The position numbers and the translations under genes were made by a program. A stretch of 64,000 bases of DNA from Stieleria sp. JC731 (GTDB lineage Bacteria; Planctomycetota; Planctomycetia; Pirellulales; Pirellulaceae), in contig NZ_JAJKFQ010000029.1 in assembly GCF_020966635.1 (NCBI RefSeq), positions 434,001 through 498,000 of the forward strand, written 5' to 3'. The notes under the pieces were generated by a model. It searched no databases, had not been told where the DNA came from, and was given only the letters and a program-made list of their open reading frames with translations. Positions 9,029 through 18,039 of this stretch are shown piece by piece (the first letter of the stretch is position 1; the number at the start of each line of letters is the position of its first letter).

Positions 9029-10210
9029 ATGAACCGATCCGCACTCATTTCGATACGCTGGCTGATCGCCGTCGCGATAGGCTTCGTTTCAGCCCAAGCC
9101 AGCCATGCGGATGATGCTGATCGACGAGCCCCGTTGGTGCAGCGGCTATTGGAGCCACATAGTGGGCAAATTGATGGACAATCTCTTCGCATCGCCGTTC
9201 AGTTGGTCGGCGACATCGGCGACCAACCGGCTCGCCATCTAAACATCTGGATCGACCGCAAAGTCAACCCAGACACCCTGGTTTCACCCGGCAATCTCGG
9301 ACCAACCCGGTTCGCTTCGCTGGAAAAAATCGCCGAGGCGGTCAACTGCAAGGTTTACCCAATCGACAATTGCATCCTTTTCGGAAGACCTCAGTGGGTC
9401 GCGAAGCTGTCCCAAGAATTGTTGCAAACCGCTGCTTCGGCACCTGAACAAAACGATCCAATTAATTTTCGATCGGACACGATCAGTGTTTACTGGCCGG
9501 ACTTAACCACCCCTCACGACGCCTTCGAAGCGATCCTTTCGCAAGCCTCTACAGGCTCAAACTTGACGCACGAAGTGGTGTCTCGGAGCTTCACACAACT
9601 TGGCCTGACGCCCGATTTGCCGCATGACCTCTGGCCAGCAACGTCACTCGTCGAGATCAACCCACTGGTTGCGGCTACCTTGGTCGCTGGACAGTTCCAA
9701 GATTTAGAAGCAAAACAAGCAGAAGCAATCAAATTCGAAAGGTGCTACCGATTCCCAAACGTCAAAACGCAACTCGAAAAGCTACGGCAACGTGACCCTG
9801 CGGCAAAGCTTCGACTCGAGCGAGATGGTGCGAACCTGCTCGCCGACTTCGACACGCACCGCGAACTCTTTTCGCAATTGCTGGCGTCTGAGACAAAGGA
9901 CAAAGCGAACGACGCAGCTGCCGAGAAAACGAATGAAGGGAATCCTCTACAACGGCTTAAAAACGATTCGAGGACGTTCACCCTGACAGTCAGCAATAAA
10001 CCGACCGGTGCGGTGCTGGCGCAGCTGTTTTCGACGGCCAAGGTGGACTACGAATTTGCCCCCACAGCGAACCCAGAGCTAACCAATCTGATCTCTTTCG
10101 AAGCCAAAGATCAAACGCTTTGGCAATTGGTCCACTTGATCGCAAAGAAGTCTTCGTTGAAGATCCAGGCGGCCGAGCAAACATTGCTAGTTTTGCCGCA
10201 ACGGGACTAA
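9029..10210 (+). CDS. Secreted protein with STN-like C-terminal domain
   Basis: A 393-residue protein with an N-terminal signal peptide (ISIRWLIAVAIGFVSAQASHA). The last about 80 residues (TLTVSNKPTGAVLAQLFSTAKVDYEF ... TLWQLVHLIAKKSSLKI) follow the beta-alpha-beta pattern of the secretin/TonB N-terminal (STN) domain. A similar pattern may occur near residues 85-105 (ASLEKIAEAVNCKVYPI). The middle part is unassigned. STN domains usually sit in secretins or TonB receptors, but no barrel follows here, so its role is unknown. It is a single gene with no close neighbour on the same strand. Confidence 0.68.
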   Translation: MNRSALISIRWLIAVAIGFVSAQASHADDADRRAPLVQRLLEPHSGQIDGQSLRIAVQLVGDIGDQPARHLNIWIDRKVNPDTLVSPGNLGPTRFASLEKIAEAVNCKVYPIDNCILFGRPQWVAKLSQELLQTAASAPEQNDPINFRSDTISVYWPDLTTPHDAFEAILSQASTGSNLTHEVVSRSFTQLGLTPDLPHDLWPATSLVEINPLVAATLVAGQFQDLEAKQAEAIKFERCYRFPNVKTQLEKLRQRDPAAKLRLERDGANLLADFDTHRELFSQLLASETKDKANDAAAEKTNEGNPLQRLKNDSRTFTLTVSNKPTGAVLAQLFSTAKVDYEFAPTANPELTNLISFEAKDQTLWQLVHLIAKKSSLKIQAAEQTLLVLPQRD

Positions 10211-10509
10211 ACGGTTCTGGCATTTACAATCGCCACGACTGAAACCGCCAAGGGGCCCCGGACCGCTAGAGGTGGATCGCTAAAGACAACGCCTGACGTT
10301 GACGCGACCTTGCACCGAACCGCCTAGGGCTTGCAGCGACCACTTTCGAAGCGCAGCAGCCTCGCCCCCGTCGGCCCCTTTTGACGACGCCGGCGTCCTA
10401 ACGCGACCGGCGCAGAAGACGGCAGTCTCCCATTCCCCTATCCATTACTCACGAGAAAACAATTGGCGATCCCGTCGGATACAACAGCGATCGCCAACGA
10501 CGAATCAAC

Positions 10510-11349
10510 ATGGTCGAAAACATCCCCCTGATCACTCACCACCATGACGGTTTGACGATCGAGGGTTACTCGCGCGCCGCGGTACAAACCTGCTGGCGAA
10601 TCAACGAACTGAAAATCCTGTTCGATGTCGGAGCCCAACCTTGGGACTTCATGGGAACGTCGACACTGTTTATCTCACACGCGCACCTGGATCATATCGC
10701 GGCACTTCCCTCGTATGTTTCGCGTCGCCGAATGATGAAGATGGATCCTCCGGTGATCTACCTTCCTGATTCCGCAGTCGACGAAGCGTGGGACATGCTA
10801 CAGAACTTCCGCCGCCTCGACCGAGGCCCGATGCCATGTGAACTGGTCGGCCTGATGCCTGGTGACCAAATCGAATGCGGACGCGAATACCTAGTCGAAG
10901 CGGTACCGACGCGACACACAATCACTTCACTCGGCTTTGTCGTATACCAAAGGCGTCATAAGCTAAAACCGGAGTTCAGCAGCCTGTCCGGTCCCGAAAT
11001 TCGTGACCTAAAACTTTCGGGCACCGAAATCAGTACCGAAATTCGCGTTCCCGTTGTTGCCTACACCGGCGATACCTCACCGCCCGGACTGGACAACAAT
11101 CCGGAGTTTTACAAATCCAAGATTCTGATCAGCGAGATGACATTCGTTGCCCCGGAACATCGCAAGGAGAAAATCCACAAGCATGGACACATGCACGTGG
11201 ACGATTACCGAAAGCGGAGCGATCGTTTCGAAAACGAACTGGTCATCGCGGGACACCTCAGCACTCGGTACCACGATCGACAAGTTAAAACGATGGTCGA
11301 ACGTGCTTTACCGGGAATGCTGAATGGTCGAATGAAGCTATGGATCTAG
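10510..11349 (+). CDS. MBL-fold (RNase Z-like) hydrolase
   Basis: A 279-residue metallo-beta-lactamase-fold protein. The metal motif is SHAHLDH (H57, H59, D61, H62). Later metal-site pieces are TRHT, AYTGD and AGHLSTRYH near the C-terminus. The layout resembles ribonuclease Z and related single-domain hydrolases, which process tRNA 3' ends or hydrolyse phosphodiesters. The substrate cannot be told from sequence. The stop codon overlaps the end of the convergent Lgt-like gene by 12 bases. The 299 bases before it hold nothing I can name. Confidence 0.82.
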   Translation: MVENIPLITHHHDGLTIEGYSRAAVQTCWRINELKILFDVGAQPWDFMGTSTLFISHAHLDHIAALPSYVSRRRMMKMDPPVIYLPDSAVDEAWDMLQNFRRLDRGPMPCELVGLMPGDQIECGREYLVEAVPTRHTITSLGFVVYQRRHKLKPEFSSLSGPEIRDLKLSGTEISTEIRVPVVAYTGDTSPPGLDNNPEFYKSKILISEMTFVAPEHRKEKIHKHGHMHVDDYRKRSDRFENELVIAGHLSTRYHDRQVKTMVERALPGMLNGRMKLWI

Positions 11350-12102
11350 TTGGTTGACGATTACTCCACCGTCTTCTGATTCAGCACCGGCCACCACCGG
11401 TGCTGTTCTTTTGCGCCACAACAAGATCGACGCGAAACACACCGCGAATACTGCCGCACTGACTTGATAAAAGGTCAGGCCCCAAATCCAGTCGGGTTCC
11501 ATACGCCAGTACTCGCTGACAAAGCGAAACACGCAGTAGCTAATTAAATAGATCAACATCCACTGTTGACGACACCACCGTTTGCCTTGGCCATAAAACG
11601 CGATTGCGGCAAAAGCCAAGTGAAAGACCGATTCATAAAGTGGCGCGGGATGCCGCAAAACTTCCGGCGAACTGGCCATGCGTGATGTGATCCCCCAAGC
11701 CCCGCCCGTCGGAATCCCGTAGCAACAACCGTTGCAAAGACATCCCAATCTGCCGACACCGATGGCAACCGCCACAGGAATGACAAATCGGTCGCCGGTG
11801 CGTTCTTTGACGTACAGCGACCATTTGGCGACCTCGACGCCCACGTAGCCGCCTGCTAGTCCCCAAAGCACGGTCTTTCCGTCGCTCATCCAAACACCAA
11901 AGAAACCGAATTCAGGCGAAGCGCCGATGATGAACGGTACTTTGGCAGCGAATGTCGCGCCGACCAGCCCACCGATCGCGACACCCCAACGCTGAACAGA
12001 ATTCATTTGACTGGGGCCACGATGACGTCGATAGATCACGCCGGCAATGCATGTGGCAATCACCATAAACGCAGCGTAGCCGACTCGCCCCCAATCGATC
12101 AT
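11338..12102 (-). CDS. Lgt-like integral membrane protein
   Basis: A 254-residue multi-pass membrane protein of the prolipoprotein diacylglyceryl transferase (Lgt) family. Two family signatures are visible: GRLGCLCNGCCYG (117-129), matching the GRxGNFxNGExxG block of Lgt, and HPAPLYES (151-158), matching HPxQLYE. The HGG motif of classical Lgt is not seen where expected (TVLWGLAGGYVG instead), so the reaction may differ. The ATG at 12102 overlaps the stop of the radical SAM gene (ATGA), which implies translational coupling. Upstream sequence in this frame only encodes GAGRS repeats, the other reading of the minisatellite. Lgt normally moves diacylglycerol from phosphatidylglycerol to a cysteine. 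Confidence 0.82.
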   Translation of the reverse strand: MIDWGRVGYAAFMVIATCIAGVIYRRHRGPSQMNSVQRWGVAIGGLVGATFAAKVPFIIGASPEFGFFGVWMSDGKTVLWGLAGGYVGVEVAKWSLYVKERTGDRFVIPVAVAIGVGRLGCLCNGCCYGIPTGGAWGITSRMASSPEVLRHPAPLYESVFHLAFAAIAFYGQGKRWCRQQWMLIYLISYCVFRFVSEYWRMEPDWIWGLTFYQVSAAVFAVCFASILLWRKRTAPVVAGAESEDGGVIVNQLDP

Positions 12103-13697
12103 TCGGCCTGCCCCTGATCGACCTGCCCCTGATCGACCTGCCCCTGATCGACCTGCCCCTGATCGACCTGCCCCTGATCGACCTGCCCCTGAGGCGACAC
12201 TGAAAGCTCTGTTTTCAACGGCGGCAACGACAGATGCCCTGGTCGATACAACGTGTTGTAGGCACAGAAGGGAACCACGTGACCACTGGGCAACACGTGG
12301 TGGGTGCAGCATTTCATCAGCTGCCGAACATCAAAGTTATACGCATCTAAGAAACTGGTGATCGTGATGCGGAACATATCTCGCGCGCTCGCTTCACCGG
12401 ACAAGACCTTTGCGAAGAACCGATCTAAGACGGGATCAAACCCAGAACCCGATTGGTCGCTAACATTTCCGGAGGGCCGATCGCCTAATGAAGTCAACGA
12501 AACGACATCCCCGCAATCACAATCGCTACCGCAGTGACTTGCCCGCGACAAGAAAACTTGGATCAACTGCTTTGCCCGGTCCGGCGTAAAGCTAATACCG
12601 CCAGCGATCAAATCCAGATTTTCAGCAACAGGTGCCGCCCCTGAGAGCGGGACAAGACGGTCAGCATCTCGGGCAGCAAGCAAGATCTGATGGCAGTTCG
12701 GGTGGGCGCAAGGCAGTGGCGCAAAGTCAGTCGACGTTATCATTCCTGATGACGCTTCGGCCAAACCATTGATCACATCAGGAAATGTGACTCGATCTTC
12801 CAATTCGTCGGCCTCTAAGTGTCTCCCGCTGTACGTTGCCGGCTGCAAACTCAGTCCAGTTACATTGGGCCGCGTTAGAGCCTCTTGCAACAAGGACTCA
12901 TAAAACCGATCGGGTAGCGGCGCGACTAAAGTTGCCACCAACGTGACGTTCAACCCCGCCTCTTGAAGCCGATCGAGTGCACGCCGTTTTTGATCGATTA
13001 GATCTTCGCCACGCAGTCGCGATACCGTGTCACGATCGTCGCCATCGAATTGAAGGTAGATTTCCAGCCGGTCACGATGCTCAGCCAACCGCTGCACCAA
13101 AGAAGCGTCTTTGGCGAAGCGTATTCCGTTGGTGTTGATCATCACGTAGTCGATCGGCCGGGCAAGTGCTTCCTGAACGACGGCTTCGAATTCCGGATGC
13201 AACGTCGGTTCGCCCCCCGACAACTGACAAACTTCGGCATGGCCTTCGCATTCGACCAACCGATCCAGTGCGGCGATGATCTGCTCAAGTGAATGGTCTT
13301 TGCCGTGCGGCGTGCTACTGGCAAAACACATTGGGCATGTCAAATTACATCGGTCGGTTAGCTCGACCAGTCCGATACAGGTGTGCTGCTCATGCTCTTC
13401 GCAGAGTCCGCAATCGTGCGGACAGCCTTTGTTACTTTCCGTACTTCGAGAGATTGGCAGAACACTTGCGGTATGCCCTTCACCTCGATCCCACCAATCG
13501 ATATCGCTACAGACGAAGTCTTCACGCACGCCATGCTGCGGGCATCGCTTGCGAAAGTAGACTCGTTTCCCGCGAACGATAATCTTTGCAGACACAACGT
13601 CCATACATTCAGGGCATAGCGAATCTGTCGTCCCAAGCATGACATGCTCAGCGCGAGGCCGTTGGTCAAACGCCGGTTTTCGGTCCAAGTGTTTCAT
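12099..13697 (-). CDS. Radical SAM enzyme, MJ0619/Tes-like
   Basis: A 532-residue radical SAM protein. The N-terminus has a rubredoxin/zinc-like part (CPEC at 28-31, RCPQHG at 51-56) and then CPHDCGLC (92-99). The radical SAM cluster motif is C117-x3-C121-x2-C124 (DRCNLTCPMC), with a GGEPTLHP block at about 160. More cysteines follow (GSDCDCGD, KCCTHH, PFCAYN). This order matches the archaeal MJ0619 family. One member has been reported as a methylase for methanopterin synthesis, and members were later shown to act as tetraether lipid synthase (Tes), joining lipid tails. The C-terminus ends in GQVDQ repeats. With the coupled Lgt-like gene, a lipid or lipid-anchor modification is a reasonable inference. 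Confidence 0.82.
   Translation of the reverse strand: MKHLDRKPAFDQRPRAEHVMLGTTDSLCPECMDVVSAKIIVRGKRVYFRKRCPQHGVREDFVCSDIDWWDRGEGHTASVLPISRSTESNKGCPHDCGLCEEHEQHTCIGLVELTDRCNLTCPMCFASSTPHGKDHSLEQIIAALDRLVECEGHAEVCQLSGGEPTLHPEFEAVVQEALARPIDYVMINTNGIRFAKDASLVQRLAEHRDRLEIYLQFDGDDRDTVSRLRGEDLIDQKRRALDRLQEAGLNVTLVATLVAPLPDRFYESLLQEALTRPNVTGLSLQPATYSGRHLEADELEDRVTFPDVINGLAEASSGMITSTDFAPLPCAHPNCHQILLAARDADRLVPLSGAAPVAENLDLIAGGISFTPDRAKQLIQVFLSRASHCGSDCDCGDVVSLTSLGDRPSGNVSDQSGSGFDPVLDRFFAKVLSGEASARDMFRITITSFLDAYNFDVRQLMKCCTHHVLPSGHVVPFCAYNTLYRPGHLSLPPLKTELSVSPQGQVDQGQVDQGQVDQGQVDQGQVDQGQAE
12107..12192. repeat. 15-bp minisatellite at the radical SAM 3' end
   Basis: Five perfect copies of CCTGCCCCTGATCGA start at 12107, 12122, 12137, 12152 and 12167, followed by 11 bases of a sixth. 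The period is a multiple of three, so it adds GQVDQ to the radical SAM protein without frameshift. The array ends just before the ATGA overlap with the Lgt-like gene. Confidence 0.95.
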
Positions 13698-13783
13698 TGC
13701 GTGTTCTGAAAATTAAATGGCGAACTTCAGCTCTATCGCGGCATGCGATACGGCACGAACTCATGGCATTGGACGAAGAACGG

Positions 13784-14368
13784 CTATGATGACTTTGGCG
13801 GAGCATTTGGGGAATCGCTTGAACCTTTCGGCGTCCCCGGCAAAGTCGGCCAAGCGTCTTCTTCGTACGCTTCCATCGCATAGGTCGGCTTGCCTGTATC
13901 CAGTCGTCTCGCGATGCCCCGGACGGTGACCGCGAAGATCAATAAAACGACAATGTGTGCGGTGATACAACCAAGCCCAAATGCGAACGACTCAGCCGAT
14001 GTAGAGATCGCGGTGACGACGGTGACAAAGCCACAAACCGTCATGTAGAGAATGAAGAAGGGAAACGCTAAGGCGAATCCGAAAATCGCCCGAGTAATCT
14101 TGCGCACAGGCGTCCCCGGCAATAACGCCGACACCAAAGTGCAACTGCCACCCCAGACGATGATCAGCAAAAGGATCATCGATTCACCCATGTTGCTGGC
14201 ACCACCTAAGACCCCGAGCATCAACAGGCCGCTAATCGCCGCGACGATACCGACAGTCTTCATCTTGCCCGGAAAATCCATCTGGCTTCGCTCGACCGGT
14301 GTCACAGCTGAATCGCCAACATCCAACGCGGATTGGTATGGATTGGACTCTTCATCTGAATTCGACAT
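13784..14368 (-). CDS. Membrane protein with N-terminal NPYQS motif
   Basis: A 194-residue protein. It starts MSNSDEESNPYQSALD, carrying the NPYxxP-like motif that I know from the N-termini of many planctomycete membrane proteins. Four hydrophobic segments follow (about residues 36-58, 62-82, 90-115, 125-150), then a short acidic, Pro-rich cytoplasmic tail. The ATG at 14368 is chosen because upstream sequence in the frame has no protein-like character. It lies 86 bases upstream of the radical SAM gene on the same strand and could belong to that transcript. The function is unknown. Confidence 0.72.
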   Translation of the reverse strand: MSNSDEESNPYQSALDVGDSAVTPVERSQMDFPGKMKTVGIVAAISGLLMLGVLGGASNMGESMILLLIIVWGGSCTLVSALLPGTPVRKITRAIFGFALAFPFFILYMTVCGFVTVVTAISTSAESFAFGLGCITAHIVVLLIFAVTVRGIARRLDTGKPTYAMEAYEEDAWPTLPGTPKGSSDSPNAPPKSS

Positions 14369-14563
14369 GGCGGATCTCGCGTAGTTCAAATCGACAGGGT
14401 ACGACGCCCCAGCTCTAAAATGTGACGAATCTAAGATACCGTGTTTTGAATAACCTGTATCTTGCGAACCCGTTCGCGGACATCGGCACAACCGTCCGGC
14501 CGAGGGGACAGCTGGAGGTAGCATGGTGGCCAAAGCTTCGCCTGGGTTGTTAATCTATCTATC

Positions 14564-15496
14564 ATGCGACGACCATCCAATCCAAGCCCCGTTCGACGCC
14601 CCGCCAACGCGCGTGCGGCCTTCACGCGAGCACCAGTGCTCGAGCGTGAGGAGTATGTCGAGCAATCTCATCTTTTCGGCCTACTTCACGAGCAGACGGG
14701 CACGCGTTCGCCCATTCAAGATCTGCTTGAACAACTTCGTCACGAGGTGCTAGCCACAACGCGACTTCCGATGGCGATGGAGTACTTGCTTACCGAAGTG
14801 AGACACTCAGGACTGCTTGGCCCAGCAATGCACCAACTGTCGCATTACTTCACGCCCTTCCAAACGTTCCTGATTGACCAAAGCGAACTGGATACGGGGC
14901 GATTCATGATGCATACCGCATTCAAAATCATGCAATCAGAGGCAGAGTACCGCGTCGCTGATGCATCACCGGCAGGAATGTTTTTCTATCAATTTGAAGT
15001 GCTTTGCCGAAACCGACTGAGCTACGACTTGGGACTGACCGCGATGAGCGGTGACCCGATTTTCGATGACACCTGGAGCAGCTGGATTCTCAAACTGCGT
15101 GCAGAAATCGGATTGGTTGACTTCGCCGACCTTGTATTTCTGGCAAGCGAAAACTATCGCGCCAAACTGAAAGCCGCAGGCAAACGAGGCGAAGACAGCC
15201 CATCAGCTGACAACAAAGTCACCTGCTTGTTCGGCGACAAAGAAGGACGAATCGCATTTGCCAATCGCCGCAAAGACCCGCTGTATCTATTTAGTGCGTT
15301 GCAACGACACCTTGGATACCCAACCGTCCCCAAACCTCAACCGATCGACGAAACCAACGAGCTTATTCCACAGATGGCGCGTCGCATTGAACGCTTGGAA
15401 GCACGCATTCAATTGATGGAAGAGGAACGTCGCCAATCGCTGGACATCACGAAGTTCTACGAACAGAACAAACACCGAGTGAACTTTCCCGATTGA
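14564..15496 (+). CDS. Conserved-looking protein of unknown function with C-terminal coiled coil
   Basis: A 310-residue soluble protein without a signal peptide. After a basic, Pro-rich start it is mostly helical, with blocks such as PMAMEYLLTEVRHSGLLGPAM and LAPQ-free helices through residue 200. Residues about 265-295 (MARRIERLEARIQLMEEERR) form a short heptad coiled coil. I recognise no domain. The codon use and length look like a real gene. It is divergent from the NPYQS membrane protein (195 bases between starts) and convergent with the gene at 15534. Confidence 0.72.
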   Translation: MRRPSNPSPVRRPANARAAFTRAPVLEREEYVEQSHLFGLLHEQTGTRSPIQDLLEQLRHEVLATTRLPMAMEYLLTEVRHSGLLGPAMHQLSHYFTPFQTFLIDQSELDTGRFMMHTAFKIMQSEAEYRVADASPAGMFFYQFEVLCRNRLSYDLGLTAMSGDPIFDDTWSSWILKLRAEIGLVDFADLVFLASENYRAKLKAAGKRGEDSPSADNKVTCLFGDKEGRIAFANRRKDPLYLFSALQRHLGYPTVPKPQPIDETNELIPQMARRIERLEARIQLMEEERRQSLDITKFYEQNKHRVNFPD

Positions 15497-15533
15497 TCAG
15501 CAGAACACCGTGTTTCTAAAGTACACCGTGTTT

Positions 15534-16376
15534 CTAAAGAACTGCCGACGGTGCAGCATAGGGATTGATGCACTGCGAATCATGACGTTGCCCATCAACG
15601 GCAAGTTCACGATGCTGATAATCAGGGTCCCACATTTCACACTCGGCACCCTTAGCGATCTTCTCGATTTGCGCCGCAAGCTTCACAGCATCTTCGTGGC
15701 GTTTCTTCACTGACAACCGTCCCAAAGGGCAATCGCGTCGCGAAATGGGGAACTCGTCGGTCCCCTTTTCTGTTCGCACAAATACATGGACGTAGTGCAG
15801 CTTGTGAAAACAGCCAGACGGCCGGATCGTCTTCACGGAAACACCGAGGATTGAATCTGCTGGGAAATCGTATCGGGCCCGGTCTCCTTCCATGACCAAA
15901 CCGTCCGCTGTAATGCGAACCAAAGCGATGTCCGAAGCAGATTCCAACTTGGGCAGCACCACCGCCTGCATCGAATCACGACGAACATACTCGCACATCG
16001 GTACTTCACCGACCCAGCTGACATCGAAACTCGAGCCTGTCTCCTTAAACCGATTCAGAACTCGCCGACGAAGACGAGAATCCAGCCAAAGATTCATCGG
16101 CCACTCTGGGAAACGCGTTGCCCAGATGACCAAAGCGACGACGGTTGTCAGGACCGATAGCGACAGGACTGCCGCGAATGTTTTGACATCCAGTGAACCA
16201 AATACATTCACCGCAAGCACCAGCGGCAGCAACGAGCCGACAAATCCGATCGCGATCGGGACAAGCATCAGAAAGACATTGCTCGCCAAAGTGAAACCCA
16301 ACGACAATGCACGCCCACGGACTTGCTTGATCGGCGAGATCTTACCCAGGTGAGATGTGTCAGTTGCGTGTTCCAT
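15534..16376 (-). CDS. Membrane protein ending in an NPYAAPS motif
   Basis: A 280-residue protein. Two long hydrophobic segments lie near residues 22-52 and 58-83 (FAAVLSLSVLTTVVALVIWATRF), and a soluble domain of about 190 residues follows. The last residues are NPYAAPSAVL, the planctomycete NPYxxP motif at the C-terminus instead of the usual N-terminus. The ATG at 16376 is chosen as the first methionine giving a polar N-terminus; the frame itself opens 48 bases further upstream. The function is unknown. Confidence 0.68.
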   Translation of the reverse strand: MEHATDTSHLGKISPIKQVRGRALSLGFTLASNVFLMLVPIAIGFVGSLLPLVLAVNVFGSLDVKTFAAVLSLSVLTTVVALVIWATRFPEWPMNLWLDSRLRRRVLNRFKETGSSFDVSWVGEVPMCEYVRRDSMQAVVLPKLESASDIALVRITADGLVMEGDRARYDFPADSILGVSVKTIRPSGCFHKLHYVHVFVRTEKGTDEFPISRRDCPLGRLSVKKRHEDAVKLAAQIEKIAKGAECEMWDPDYQHRELAVDGQRHDSQCINPYAAPSAVL

Positions 16377-16566
16377 CTTTGTCGATGATGATTCGCGGCA
16401 AACGATTTCGATTCCGCCGACCACGATATCACAGCGACATTAGTGATCCGCCACTGAAATCGCCGAACTTTATGCAAGAAGCCCGTCGCCGGTTGGGATT
16501 GAAAGGGCAAACCCAAGCATTGCATGCCGGTCACCCCGAAAAGCCGCAGCCCTCTAGGACTCCTGC

Positions 16567-17040
16567 ATGGACATCAACACATTAGCCGAACACGTCTACA
16601 AACGCCTTGCCGAACGAGAGGAAAAGCTTGCGCTAGCGGAAAGCTGCACTGGCGGCTTGATCGCGGCCACGCTCGCGACGATCCCCGGCGTTTCGGCCTA
16701 CTTGGCCGGATCGATGGTCGTTTACCAAGAAGCTTCCAAGCGTAGCTGGCTCGGCGTTGCCGAAGACACGCTGGCCGAGCATACCGCGGTCAGCGCTCCG
16801 GTTGCACACCAAATGGTTACCGGCGTGATGCAGCGAACACCGCATGCCGATATTGCCGCATCCATCACCGGACACTTAGGCCCTAACGCCCCCGAAGGTT
16901 TCGACGGGCTTGCCTACATCGGACTTTGCCGCCGAGGCGACGCCCCAAAAATCGTCCAGATCGAACTGGCAAAACCCAAGCGTGTTGCGCGACAACGCGA
17001 GGCAGCAATGCGGGTCCTGGAATTGCTGCTGGAGTTGTAA
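16567..17040 (+). CDS. pncC: Nicotinamide-nucleotide amidohydrolase (CinA C-terminal family)
   Basis: A 157-residue stand-alone CinA C-terminal domain, whose characterised members deamidate nicotinamide mononucleotide to nicotinate mononucleotide in the NAD salvage cycle. The family hallmark LAESCTGGLIAATLATIPG is at residues 23-41, followed by GSMVVYQEASK and the ITGHLGPNAP block that corresponds to the usual GIAGPGG segment. The molybdopterin-like N-terminal domain of full CinA is absent. It precedes the ribosomal protein operon by 280 bases and is probably a separate transcription unit. Confidence 0.9.
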   Translation: MDINTLAEHVYKRLAEREEKLALAESCTGGLIAATLATIPGVSAYLAGSMVVYQEASKRSWLGVAEDTLAEHTAVSAPVAHQMVTGVMQRTPHADIAASITGHLGPNAPEGFDGLAYIGLCRRGDAPKIVQIELAKPKRVARQREAAMRVLELLLEL

Positions 17041-17164
17041 TTTTCGATCACCTCGCCAGCATATCTGAACCGATCATCAAAGTTCGACAGGCTGTTTCGG
17101 GGTCCAAGCCGTCCTGACGTCTCCAAAAGCCCTTACGCAAAATGCAAAAAAAGGCAAATTGGCG

Positions 17165-17193
17165 TTGACGGTAAGGGAGTGTGGACGCATATT
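17165..17193 (+). promoter_or_regulatory. Possible sigma-70 type promoter of the rplA operon
   Basis: TTGACG (17165-17170) is separated by 17 bases from CATATT (17188-17193). It lies about 130 bases before the rplA ATG, leaving a leader that could bind L1. This is a motif match only. Confidence 0.35.
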
Positions 17194-17320
17194 CTTCGCT
17201 CCCCGGCAGGCCAGCTGTTTGTGTTTGCTTGGGAAGTGGGAGAATTTGCCGCCGAGGCGTTTCCTCGGGCCCGGTGATTTTGCTAAAACCACCCGACCTT
17301 TTAACAAGGCTCGTGACCAT

Positions 17321-17998
17321 ATGGGTAAGAAATCAAAGCGGTATCGCGCCGCGCTCGCTAAACAACCATCCGCACTGTTGCCTCTTGACGAAGCCGTCAA
17401 GACGCTGAAGACGTATGACTCGACTAAGTTTGACCAAACTGTCGAAGTCCACATGCGTCTGGGTGTCGATCCTAACCAGGCCGATCAGATCGTCCGTGGT
17501 TCGCTGGTACTTCCGCACGGGATCGGCAAGCAACAACGCGTCGTCGTCTTTGCCAAAGGCGATGCAGCTAAAGCTGCTGAAGAGGCAGGTGCTGACGAAG
17601 TCGGCCAAGAAGACCTCGCCAAGAAGATCAAAGACGGCTGGACAGATTTTGATGTCTGTATCGCTGCTCCCGACATGATGGGGCTGGTCGGTCCACTCGG
17701 ACGTGTCCTTGGTCCTCGTGGCTTGATGCCCAGCCCACGTGCTGGAACCGTCACCCCGGACGTCGCCAAGGTCGTCTCGGAGTACAAAGCGGGTAAAGTC
17801 GAATTCCGTAATGACAAGGGCGGTAACGTCCACGCAATGGTCGGCAAGATGAGCTTCGAAGATTCGAAGTTGGTCGACAACATCAATGCGTTCATAAAGT
17901 TTGTCGACAGCCTGAAGCCTCAGACCGTTAAAGGCACCTACCTCAAAGGTGTTGCGATCTGTGGAACAATGAGTCCCAGTGTGCGTGTGACTTGTTAG
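17321..17998 (+). CDS. rplA: 50S ribosomal protein L1
   Basis: A 225-residue large-subunit protein that builds the L1 stalk and can repress its own operon. Diagnostic blocks are [13 protein letters not shown] at the start and [24 protein letters not shown] in domain II. The ATG at 17321 fits the usual family start; the frame is open further upstream, but that part is leader DNA. It is the first gene of rplA-rplJ-rplL. The usual upstream partners secE, nusG and rplK are not beside it; pncC is. Confidence 0.96.
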   Translation: MGKKSKRYRAALAKQPSALLPLDEAVKTLKTYDSTKFDQTVEVHMRLGVDPNQADQIVRGSLVLPHGIGKQQRVVVFAKGDAAKAAEEAGADEVGQEDLAKKIKDGWTDFDVCIAAPDMMGLVGPLGRVLGPRGLMPSPRAGTVTPDVAKVVSEYKAGKVEFRNDKGGNVHAMVGKMSFEDSKLVDNINAFIKFVDSLKPQTVKGTYLKGVAICGTMSPSVRVTC

Positions 17999-18039
17999 TC
18001 GATCTGTCTCCGCTTTCCTTGTATCCGTGAATCGATTCG

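Noticed and set aside
12103-12312. N-terminal extension of the Lgt-like protein (GAGRS repeats)
   Set aside because: It is the alternative reading of the minisatellite inside the radical SAM gene; the ATG at 12102 with ATGA coupling fits the family start.
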